This document shows positions 23,698 to 33,737 of a stretch of DNA of 64,000 nt, one piece after another. The stretch spans positions 13,385,228-13,449,227 of the forward strand of contig OY997595.1 in NCBI GenBank assembly GCA_963921825.1. The letters are read 5' to 3'. The notes below the pieces were generated by a model, which was not told the origin of the DNA, did not search any database, and saw only the letters and a list, made by a program, of their open reading frames with translations. The translations under genes and the position numbers were made by a program. Source of the DNA: Erodium maritimum. Lineage: Eukaryota; Streptophyta; Magnoliopsida; Geraniales; Geraniaceae. The stretch's first letter is position 1. The number at the start of each line of letters is the position of its first letter.

Positions 23698-26600
23698 TGT
23701 CACGCCCCAAATCCGGTTTTGACCGGACTCAAGACGTGAACGAGGAAAAATAAAACAAAGTTACAAAAAGTGAAATCAAAGCAATTAAATCTCAAGTTTT
23801 ACTCCCAAAACAATAACTTCGGTAAGACTAACATGAATCCACCGTTCAAATACAGATAAAACAGGTTTAAAAGCAAAAACGATCAAGTACGTCTCTAACA
23901 TATCAATCCTGGACCCTCAACGAGCTCTGAGACATCCCTTAGGCCTACTCAGCACTGAAACCTGTAAACAACGGTGAACACAAAAAGGGGGTGAGCTTAC
24001 GCTCAGTAGGAAAAAGTAGTAACGTGAAAGGATCCCTGTTTTACAACAAAGTCAATATAAGGAATTCATAAGTACAAGGCTTAACACAAATAGTAACTCA
24101 AGGGAAAATTAATGGGAGAAAAGCTCGTTCACCAATCGAATTAACTAACCAACGAACCACGGGGAGGAGATAACTTAAGCAACAACAGAAACAATTAAAG
24201 AGATGCACAAGTACCGAAAGATGGATAATCAAAACTGAACTAACACAATCAATCACTAGGTACCAATGACACGATTAACCGGCAAGATACCGAGGTAAAG
24301 AAAACAATAATAATATTCAACGCTTAAGGTGAAAAACATTAATTTAAGAAGGTTGAGGAAGGACGATGTAATCTTTGATAAAATTACTAAAACGAGGGTA
24401 TTTAAATATCACGCCAATAACTTAAACCACGATACTCCAATCCACAATTAGTTCTTGCATCATATCGGATACAATACTCCGATCCACAATAATCCTTGTG
24501 CCATGTCGGATTTCCCCTCGGTCCAGAAGAGACACATACTTCGGGGTTACTGGAAACATCCCTGAAAGGACGCATAGCGTCGGGATTCCCGGAAATGTCC
24601 CTAAAAGACCATAGATCATCGGGGTGAAACAGGATAACCTCCCCGGAATGCTCCCGCGGGACACATACTCGGAGTGAAACAACAAGTAACCATAATCTTC
24701 CCCGCAGGATGAACAATCTCTCGGCTATGAACTACCCCACACCGGAATTCCCTTCGATGTGGGTACCATACCAAACCACGAATAACCATCCCCGCAGGGT
24801 AAACAATCCCCGGCTATGATACTACCCCTCACCGGAGTTCCCTTCGATGTGGGTACCATATCGAACCACGAATAACCATCCTCGCAGGGTAAACAATCCC
24901 CGGCTATAATACTACCCCACACCGGAATTCCCTTCGATGTGGGTACCATACCGAACCACGAATAACCATCCCCGCAGGGTTAACAATCCCCGGCTATGAT
25001 ACTACCCCACACCGGAATTCCCCTCGGTGTAGGTACCATACCGGATCACAAGTCATCGGCTTAGGTACTACCCCACACCGGTATTCCCCTCGGTGTAGGT
25101 ACCTTACAAGCACTACCCCACACCGCAGTGTGGGTGCCATACCGGAATTCAATCTAACTTAAAGACTCACAAGAGAATAACATACTAAACAATCATGGAA
25201 CAATCAAAGCTTAGCAAATCACAATTCTATCACAACACGCCATAAGAATCCATGTAACTTTACACTTACCGACATACTTACCAATCGCGATCCATCGGTC
25301 TATCACTCACCCGATCATATACCATTTAACACAATCAATTACACTCAAACATTCATACATGCATTCATCCAAGCATTCAATCAAACGAACATTCAAGCAT
25401 CCATTCAACCAAACATACCAACATTCATAAACTAACGGCGCAATTTATCTAGTTTAATTAGACTCTTAACTTATCCTAAAGACTAGGCAAACACGGCATG
25501 TGAGGCAAACACAACTAATCCTAGGGCTCATCACGGCCATCTACCAGCACGACAATTCCCAAGTATTGAAAGCATTTAACTAGTGAATCACAACCTATAT
25601 GCATACTAGACTCGTTCGTTTATTAATAATTGAAAAGCGATTATTCAAGTGATTCCTATATGCGTACTAGGACCTTTCCGATTATTATTATCCTATAGGC
25701 ATACTAAGCGTTCTTTAAATTAAACGAGGAGTTAGTACTTTCCCTACCTCAATGACTAACCAACAGCTGCGTCTCCTAGCTGCTGACGACCGGGCCTACT
25801 CTGTCTTCTCGGGCGAAGTCCAATTTCTCGGGCGGAGTCCAGTCTGGGTTAAACAGATAAAATGTCCAATCAGTCCCGGTATTTGTCCAAAGATCCTCTG
25901 ATTTGTCAAATTAATCCTTTAATCGTCCAAATTAGTCATTTGGTTGTCCAAATTAAATTAATTAACTAATTAATTAATCTGATTTTTAAAATAATTTTCT
26001 TTAAAGTCGGGTTGACCCGGATCCGAGCCCGAACCCGGTCCAGAACCCTAGCCCGGACCTGACCCAGACCCGAGTCAGACCCGAGAACCAGGTCCGAGTC
26101 AGAACCCGAACCTTAGTTCTGGGCCTGGCCCAAGGTCCATTCCCCGGCCCAAGGTCTGGCCCTGTGTCGCTGGTCAGGCCCAAGGCTCGGATCTCTGGCC
26201 TGGCTGTGACAGCGTCGAGGCCGGTAGGGTTCCGGCGAGGCGAGGTCGACGGCGGGAAGCTTCAGAGTTGTTTCTCGTCGCCGGTGAGGGTGTCAGGAAA
26301 ACAGAGCGAAGTGGAGGCGTCGTCAGGACACTAGACGAGCTTCTCCGTCCAGATCCGACCACCAGAGACGCTCGTCGGAGCTAGAACGCTAGATTTGGAG
26401 CTCGAGAGCTCCGACGGCGTTCTCCAGTCACGCCCGACCCCAAAACCGCTCAGAAGTCCACGATTCCCAGGCGAGAGGCGACGAGGACGACGGATCTGGT
26501 GAGGAAATGAGCTCACCGTTGTTGGTCGTGCCAGAATCTGGCACGGTGGAGCTCGATTCGTCGGTGGCGAGTTTGGTTTCAAATCTGAGAGGAAGGAGAA

Positions 26601-27069
26601 GAGGTTTATTGTGTTGGGTTTTGTCGCGGTGGGTGTAGAAGAATGAGAGGAGGGAGAAGAAGCTGGGGAAGATGATGAAGATGGTGGATGAGGTCGGAGA
26701 CGAAGGGCGGCAACGATGATTCTGAGAGGGTTCGCGAGAAAACGAGAGCTCGAGGAAGGAGACGATTCTCGAACCGCGTGCGCGAAATGGAACTGAAACG
26801 GCGTCGCAACCCTTTTTGTTGCTAGGGTTGGGTCGGCGTTGGTTCATGGGCCTGACGGGCTCGTGCGCTGAATGGCTGGGCTTGCCTCTGAGTGGGCTCA
26901 AATCCGGCCCAAGCTTCTAGTTCAGTCCACAACTCTTAAACCCCCCCCCCCTTTCTTTTCTTTTTCTTTCTTTTGAAGTCGATCCAATTTTCACACTCGA
27001 TTTCCACCCGCGACACTGTAAGACGATAAAATTAATATTTTAATTCTTTTAATTTAGTCGGTCTTTACA
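23698..27069 (+). mobile_element. Solo LTR of a long-LTR gypsy-type element (copy 2)
   Basis: 3372 bp, begins TGTCACGCCCCAAATCCGG and ends TTTACA, flanked by the perfect 5-bp duplication TGAGC (23693-23697 and 27070-27074). No gag-pol, primer site or second LTR is present, so it is a solo LTR. The motif 'gtgagcttacgctcagtagg' near 23990 is shared with copy 3, as is 'ctcctagctgctgacg' at 25774. A GC-rich part (26000-26930) contains open frames with no recognised domain; these are not called. Inserted within the second Myb-like frame of the Harbinger element, so it is younger. Confidence 0.88.
24711..25080 (+). repeat. 90-bp tandem repeats inside solo LTR copy 2
   Basis: The phrase ACCGGAATTCCCTTCGATGT (or close variants) recurs at exactly 90-bp spacing: 24741, 24831, 24921 and 25011. 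Partial units follow to about 25140. Each unit also has 'aataaccatccccgcagggt' and 'ccggctatgatactacccc'. Confidence 0.93.
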
Positions 27070-27769
27070 TGAGCAAGAAGTGAAAGTTGTTTGATGCTAT
27101 TTACCGGAACAAATTGGACGAGCCTAGGAAAAGGGCAACCGATGACGAAATCTATGCCGCGGCCGTTGCTGATTATGAAGGCCGACACGGGCAGTGGACA
27201 AAACGTCCTGTGTGGGAGATGCTGAAAGAGGATGCGAGGTGGCGTTTACACATTAGCACCATTAGGAATTAGGTTAACTATCTTATTTTAAATAATTGTG
27301 TTTTAAATTATTTAAATATGCACTAGGTTTTAAATATTATGTAATGTGTTTGTGGGTTTAAATAAAAGTAGTAATTAAATGTGGGGTGTTTTTTTAATTA
27401 GTGAAACTGTGTAAACATGGCTCCTGACACTAGTAGTGTCTGACCATTGGAGGAGCAGTGTCAGGAAGCAGTGTTAGGAAGCCAAAAAGCACTCCGTGAC
27501 ACTGCTCCTTGACACTACCTAGTGTCTAACCATTGGAGATACTCTAAGCAATCATTTAAGGCCACCGATCAGAAAAAGGCCCCATAAAATAAACAAGAAG
27601 CCGTTTGAGGCATCAAATGAAAAATAATCCATAAAATTAAAGATTTGTTATTATTTGATCAAACTTAATCAAGTGAAAATATTACACTTCTAATCTTGAA
27701 ATTAGAATTTAATACTAGTTAGGCCTAATCAAGTGAAAATATCAAACTTAATTTCTGGTTGGGTCTCCC

Positions 27770-28571
27770 TTCTATGGAGAGGCTCTCGGGCCAAAAAGCC
27801 TGGTGGGGCCCCGATAGACCACATTAGTCACGATCCATCATAGGGTTCAGCTCCCCCCAGCCTCGCGATCTCGTGGCACTCTCCTCCTCCGGCTTCCACA
27901 CCAGTGACGTACTCCACTATGTATGAAGCAGTTTCTCTATATCCAACCCCAACGGAGCTCGGAAAGATGTACCAAAACGTGTTTCCAACGGTCCTGCTCC
28001 TAGGAGACATGTCAAACAGTCTCCAATACAATGGTTGTTATGACCATATCGAGTGTAGAAGCCCGAGAGCCACTCATACTGAAGCCTAATCCAAGTAAGC
28101 TCCCAGTGTCCCGGGAAAACCACACGGATCGGATGATGAAGGGGCCTATCCACATCTAGGTAGATCTGAAACCTCACAAACTCATTCCATCTATGTGGGA
28201 TCGGATGCGACATTGTGGTGACTTTCGTGCCCAACGTGTTAGTCAGCAACAACCGGTTGAGGTCAGTTTAGGAGTCCCCCGACACGTTGAAAGCCCTAAC
28301 CCTAATCTCCATATGTCGGAAATGGAGCAAGTTTGGTTGCATGCACAGCTGTAGCGGCATCAGTAGTAAAGGGTATCCGTTGAACGCCTTGGGCCCTTGA
28401 TGACATATTTCTTCCATAAATTTCAAGGAATGGAAGAAAAACGCTACCACCTCCTCGAACAGAGGCTCCACTTCTAGCCCTTGTACCCTCCAATGCGCTA
28501 CCATCACCCCAAAAAGGGTCTTGGGGTTGCACAAGATGTTGGAGAGAAGCCTCCCTACCAGAGCACATCAA
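27770..28571 (-). mobile_element. DUF4283/zinc-knuckle LINE ORF1 remnant
   Basis: Minus-strand frames 28534-28268 and 28252-27917 together follow the plant DUF4283 pattern. First comes LEVEPLFEEVVAFFFHSLKF...GPKAFNGYPLLLMP, then TNTLGTKVTTMSHPI...RFQIYLDVDRPLHH, then LTWIRLQYEWLSGFYTRYGH, a decayed version of the 'LRYERLPxFCxxCGxxGH' knuckle. A TAG-type break separates the two frames. No reverse transcriptase follows. Confidence 0.6.
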
Positions 28572-29129
28572 TAACGTGTGTTCGTCATGAACAGGATCGC
28601 TCCAACCGGGATCGTCACTGCCTCATTCTTGTCTTCATCCTCCAAAGAGAAGGTCCCAAGTTGTCCCTGACTAGCCTCCAGAACGTCCACCTCCGTTGCA
28701 TGGGGGGAGAGAGACAGAGTTAGATCTCGTCGTAGTGGTCATCGATGCATTCTACAGTAGTGGAAGGACGCCACGACTGGGTGATGCCGACGACAGAGAA
28801 AAATCAGTCCTACACCGAAGAAGAGAGGGGAAGGTCATATGAAGAGGAGAGAGGAGGAGCTCAAAGAAGAAGGTTCTTCTCCGACGTCAATAGCGACAAC
28901 CGCAACTTTTTGCGAATGCTTAAAATGATCCATGTATAAGTATTTTAAGCATAAACGTTTGCCTGGTAACTTAATTCAAACATCTATATTAACACAATTT
29001 AAATATCTGATAATCTAAAATGAAACCTTTTCTTCTCTTCGTATTTTTGTTCTTTTCATACGGTAAAAAAAGACAAAAACGAAAATAACCAATATCCAGA
29101 GTGGTAAAGGTAAGCCACCATGGCAATAC

Positions 29130-29285
29130 CATCCCCGTATAAATACAGTATTTCATTTTGATTTAATTGATTTCACAAGCTTGTCGCTGTATAAATAAAC
29201 GCATCATCTTGTCATCATTTTCTCATTCACAAAACAAGTCTCGGCGCGCTTTCTGTCCCTCCCTCTTCTAGACGCTTCGTTGGTC
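29130..29285 (+). promoter_or_regulatory. Core promoter and 5' UTR of the H+-PPase gene
   Basis: Two TATA-like sites on the sense strand, GTATAAATAC at 29138-29147 and TGTATAAATAAAC near 29188, lie 100-150 bp upstream of the ATG at 29286. The second would place transcription start near 29220. Confidence 0.5.
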
Positions 29286-32200
29286 ATGGCGACTTCGATT
29301 CTACCGGACATAGGGACGGAGATCCTCATTCCGGCGTGTGCCGTCATCGGAATCGCTTTTGCGCTCATGCAGTGGGTGCTCGTCTCCAAGGTTCAGCTCA
29401 CACCAGGACGCCAGGTCACCGCCGGGAACAAAAATGGTTACACCAAGTCTCTTATCGAGGAAGAGGAGGGTCTCAACGACCACAACATCGTCCTCAAATG
29501 TGCTGAAATTCAAAACGCCATTTCCGAAGGTAATTTCAGGACTTCACTCCTCGATTTTGCTCAAGTTTTGTGCAAAGGACCAACTGAACTTAAGGCTTAA
29601 GTTAAAAAGTTGAAGCTTCAATTATAGTTTTATATTGAAACGTCGATTTCTAGACCAGTGAGAAAGATTATTTGTACATTCTAATCGTGCTCCAGCTTTT
29701 GTCACATATCCTAACACAAATGTGTTATTTTGTTACAAAAAGTAGCATAAATGTGGTATTTTGTTACAAATAAATAACATAAAGGTGGTATTTTGTTACA
29801 AGGAACACCACTTTTTTCATAATTATTTAACACGTGGTTGTTACTTTTTGTAAACGTGTAGATCTGTGACAAAAAGGTGGAGCACAGTTAAGATGTGCAA
29901 ATGACTTTTTCGACTAGGCTAAGAATCGACGTTATCCCTTTTATATTTTAACATGTACTTTAATGTTCAAACCATATAAGTATGAAGAACCAACCAAATA
30001 CTATTTTAGAGAATCAACTTAACTAAAAAGTTAACTAAAACTTACTCTAAAATATTGCCCACAGCTAAAAAAAAGATCTTATCTTTTGTCCACGCTTTTA
30101 AGGTGTACAAAGTATTGTCCACCATCATTAATTAGAAAAATGTATTTACCCACAAACTATTGAATGCATTATGAATTGTCCACAAATCTACTACAAAATG
30201 ACAAGTGTTTATTTGAAGTGATAAGCCAAAGGTGTAATCCGCTATCCCCCACATAACGACTGTGGACAATATTTTGTGCACCTTAAAAGTGTGGGCAAAT
30301 GATCACGTCTTTTTTTAGCCGTGGACAATACTTAAAGGTAGGTTTTGATAATCAACCCAAAAGTTTAAGCTAATGGAGGTCCAATTATTGTAACGGGTTG
30401 TTCTTGGAAATTGACTTGATGGACTTTATTTATCTGTTTAGTATGCAACTATGATTCACCTCTGGAATTGGCTGACTTTGAACTGCAGGAGCAACGTCCT
30501 TCCTTTTTACTGAGTATCAATATGTTGGTGTCTTCATGGTTGCCTTTGCTGTGTTGATCTTCATCTTCCTCGGTTCAGTGGAGGGGTTCAGCACAAGCAG
30601 CCAGCCCTGCAAGTACGACGAAACCAAGGTCTGCAAACCCGCCCTCGCTACTGCTGCCTTCAGCACCATAGCCTTCTTGCTTGGCGGTGTCACTTCATTG
30701 GTTTCTGGATTCCTCGGGATGAAAATTGCTACTTATGCAAATGCAAGAACCACTCTGGAGGCAAGGAAAGGTGTAGGAAAGGCGTTCATCACTGCATTTA
30801 GATCGGGCGCTGTCATGGGTTTTCTCCTTGCTGCCAATGGCCTCTTGGTGCTTTACATTACCATCAACCTCTTCAAGCTCTACTATGGCGACGACTGGCA
30901 GGGCCTTTTCGAGGCCATAACTGGTTATGGCCTTGGAGGGTCTTCCATGGCTCTGTTTGGTAGAGTTGGTGGTGGTATCTACACTAAAGCTGCTGATGTT
31001 GGTGCTGATCTTGTTGGCAAGGTTGAGAGGAACATTCCTGAGGATGATCCAAGAAATCCAGCTGTAAGGGAAACACCACTTGCCCTTTATACATATATCT
31101 GTACAGATAATAGATAGTCAAGTGTTTAAATTGCTATTGGGCTTTCAGGTTATTGCTGATAATGTTGGTGACAATGTTGGGGATATTGCTGGTATGGGAT
31201 CTGATCTTTTTGGCTCGTATGCTGAGTCCTCATGTGCAGCTCTCGTTGTTGCTTCTATTTCCTCGTTCGGGATCAATCATGAGTTGACAGCTATGTTATA
31301 TCCCCTCATAATCAGTTCTATGGGTATCCTTGTTTGTCTCATCACTACCTTATTTGCAACTGATTTCTTCGAGATCAAGGCTGTGAAGGAGATTGAACCA
31401 GCGCTCAAAAGGCAACTCATCATTTCAACCGTCCTTATGACTATTGGGATTGCAATTGTGAGTTGGATTGCACTCCCATCCTCCTTCACCATCTTCAATT
31501 TTGGAACCCAGAAAGTAGTCAAGAATTGGTAAGCTCCAGCAAACACTTGTTTCATTAACTGTTTCGTCATCTTGTGTTTGAAATAATACTTGACATTGAT
31601 AGTGGTGTTCAGGGAGCTGTTCTTGTGTGTTGGTGTTGGTTTGTGGGCAGGGCTTATCATTGGATTTGTTACCGAGTACTATACCAGCAATGCCTACCGG
31701 TAAGCATTTTTAGTTTTATCTTTGGTGCATTGGTTAATGATCTTTAGTCTGAGGCTCGTTTACGTTATCTTGTAGCCCTGTGCAAGATGTTGCTGATTCC
31801 TGCCGGACTGGAGCTGCTACTAATGTTATTTTTGGTCTTGCATTGGGATACAAATCTGTGATTGTCCCTATTTTAGCCATAGGAATCAGCATATTTGTAA
31901 GTTTCAGCCTGGCTGCTATGTATGGCATTGCAGTAGCAGCACTAGGAATGCTGAGCACCATTGCTACTGGTCTGGCCATTGATGCTTATGGTCCCATCAG
32001 TGACAACGCCGGAGGTATTGCTGAGATGGCAGGCATGAGTCACAGAATCCGTGAGAGAACTGACGCCCTCGATGCTGCAGGAAACACTACTGCTGCCATT
32101 GGAAAGGTACCTAAATTGTACTTCGATAAAATATAGTCAAATGACATTTTTTTCACTCTTATACTTGTGTTTGTAGGGATTTGCAATCGGTTCTGCAGCT

Positions 32201-33075
32201 CTTGTGTCATTGGCATTGTTTGGCGCTTATGTGAGCAGGGCGTCTATCACAACAGTAGATGTCCTGACCCCAAAAGTTTTTATTGGTCTGCTTGTGGGAG
32301 CTATGCTTCCCTATTGGTTCTCTGCCATGACGATGAAGAGTGTGGGAAGTGCAGCTCTGAAAATGGTTGAGGAAGTTCGTAGGCAGTTCAACACCATCCC
32401 GGGCCTCATGGAGGGCACCACCAAGCCTGACTACGCTACCTGTGTCAAGATCTCCACCGATGCATCAATTAAAGAGATGGTTCCTCCAGGTGCCCTTGTC
32501 ATGCTTACACCACTCATTGTAGGTATCCTTTTTGGGGTGGAGACACTATCTGGTGTTCTTGCAGGATCCCTTGTCTCTGGTGTACAGGTAATTCATTTTA
32601 AGACAACAAATATGATCCCACATTGGGATAATATTGTATTTTTAATAAAGAATAGATATATGTACCTTGTACTCGTGACCTGCTAGACTAGTCTTGTCGA
32701 ACAATACTGATACATGCATATTTGTTTTTCTATATACATAGATTGCCATCTCTGCATCTAACACGGGCGGTGCTTGGGACAATGCCAAGAAGTACATTGA
32801 GGTATGCATTTCTTCCTCGCTGGACATGTTATTTTTGTACTAATCATTTGACATGCTGATGGATATAGGCTGGGGCATCGGAGCACGCTAGAACCCTTGG
32901 TCCGAAAGGATCTGAACCACACAAAGCAGCTGTGATAGGTGACACTGTTGGAGACCCGCTCAAGGACACTTCCGGGCCATCACTGAACATCCTCATCAAG
33001 CTAATGGCTGTGGAGTCTCTCGTGTTTGCTCCCTTTTTCGCCACACATGGCGGGTTGCTCTTCAAGCTCCTCTGA
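29286..33075 (+). CDS. AVP1: Vacuolar-type H+-translocating inorganic pyrophosphatase, type I (8 exons)
   Basis: Exons 29286-29529, 30489-31063, 31149-31528, 31613-31699, 31776-32106, 32177-32587, 32742-32801 and 32869-33075. Every junction is GT-AG, and the total is 764 residues, normal for the family. The protein is a multi-span membrane pump of the vacuole that couples hydrolysis of pyrophosphate to proton import. The substrate motif is [11 protein letters not shown] at residues 251-261. Further conserved acidic blocks are [37 protein letters not shown] and [21 protein letters not shown] (531-536) is the signature of K+-dependent type I enzymes. The C-terminus ends [13 protein letters not shown]. 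No damage is visible. Intron 1 (959 bp) contains two MITE-like elements. AVP1 is the Arabidopsis name for this class. Confidence 0.97.
29671..29901. mobile_element. MITE-like inverted-repeat element in H+-PPase intron 1
   Basis: About 37-bp inverted ends: TTTGTACATTCTAATCGTGC at the left, and at the right the inverted TTTGCACATCTTAACTGTGC. Both continue into GTGCTCCA(C/G)CTTTTTGTCACA. The interior repeats TTTTGTTACAA three times. No target duplication was found. Confidence 0.65.
30053..30330. mobile_element. Second MITE-like element in H+-PPase intron 1
   Basis: About 70-bp inverted ends. The left end starts TATTGCCCACAGCTAAAAAA and includes TTTTAAGGTGTACAAAGTAT. The right end inverted starts TATTGTCCACGGCTAAAAAA and includes the matching TTTTAAGGTGCACAAAATAT. 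Target duplication not clear. Confidence 0.7.
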
Positions 33076-33737
33076 AGATGAAGATCCTCTGTTTTGCTAC
33101 TAGTCAACCACATTAGTCTTCTGGTTGTTTGGTTTCTCCATCTGGACTGGAGTAACATGTTTGCTTTTTGAAATTGTGTGTTCTAATGGTGAGTCGGCAG
33201 CAAACATTTTTCCCTCTTAAGGGGTTGATTATGTCGATGAGGACGATGATAAAGAACTCTTATTTATCAAGAGTCTGATTAGCTTTCTATTTCTTTTTCA
33301 ACTCTCTCATATTCTCTAGTTACATGCCAATTCTACAAGGTTTTGTTCCTGCAGGCTTACATTACTGGAACTATTTGTTACATGTACTTGATTTCTTGGT
33401 TATTTGGTTTACATTTTTGTTTTCTGTACAATAATATCTCCATCTGATGGAGTAATCAAGACAAGACAGCTGGTCAGACGATGAGGCACAGCCCAGACTT
33501 GTATGGAGAAGAGGTAACATCGGGATCGATTAGATTTTGTTGTCTGTTATGAAGGATTTTCTTGGGAGTTTTGTGAATGATATATAGAGTAGTTGATCAA
33601 TTCATGCTGTAGTCAAATTCTTTCAATGAGACCAAATTTCAGTTTGTGGTCTGTCTTGGACAGCACTCTGTGTATCTATTTTCTTATTTGCTAAAATTCA
33701 GAATCTGGAACCGATTTCAGTTCCATACAATAATCTG
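33076..33737. other. Convergent 3' regions of H+-PPase and heparanase-like genes
   Basis: This 662-bp spacer separates two stop codons facing each other and must hold both 3' untranslated regions. No other feature was recognised. Confidence 0.5.

Larger units (their letters stand above)
23497..27272 (+). pseudogene. Second Myb-like ORF, disrupted by stops and the LTR insertion
   Basis: From ATG 23497 the frame reads MAGPSNWATGPLWSPEEDMF...KYWRELYLAF, a SANT/Myb-like start, with a TGA at 23647-23649. It continues as KQVKDHFQKMS to 23697, where the solo LTR is inserted. Beyond the LTR the same frame resumes at 27070, meets a TGA near 27081, then gives LFDAIYRNKLDEPRKRAT and ends at 27272. A TATA-like 'tataaatacccatc' precedes it at about 23407. 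Clearly non-functional. Confidence 0.7.
21723..27544 (+). mobile_element. Second PIF/Harbinger-like element, split by a solo LTR
   Basis: Left terminus GAGCACCTCCAACGG and right terminus (inverted GAGTATCTCCAATGG) agree at 12 of 15 positions, with TAA on both sides (21720-21722, 27545-27547). Without the nested 3372-bp LTR and its 5-bp duplication the element is about 2.45 kb. It contains two TATA-preceded Myb-like reading frames, both broken by stops, and no recognisable transposase. The two-unit structure could also reflect two merged elements. Confidence 0.7.

Noticed and set aside
24711..25140. Regular repeats that might suggest a CRISPR-like array
   Set aside because: Head-to-tail 90-bp tandem repeat in a plant LTR; no spacer diversity and not a prokaryotic sequence.
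26174..26901. Open frames of 60-157 codons inside solo LTR copy 2
   Set aside because: Ser/Pro/Arg-rich translation of the GC-rich LTR part; no domain, and not shared as a frame with copy 3.
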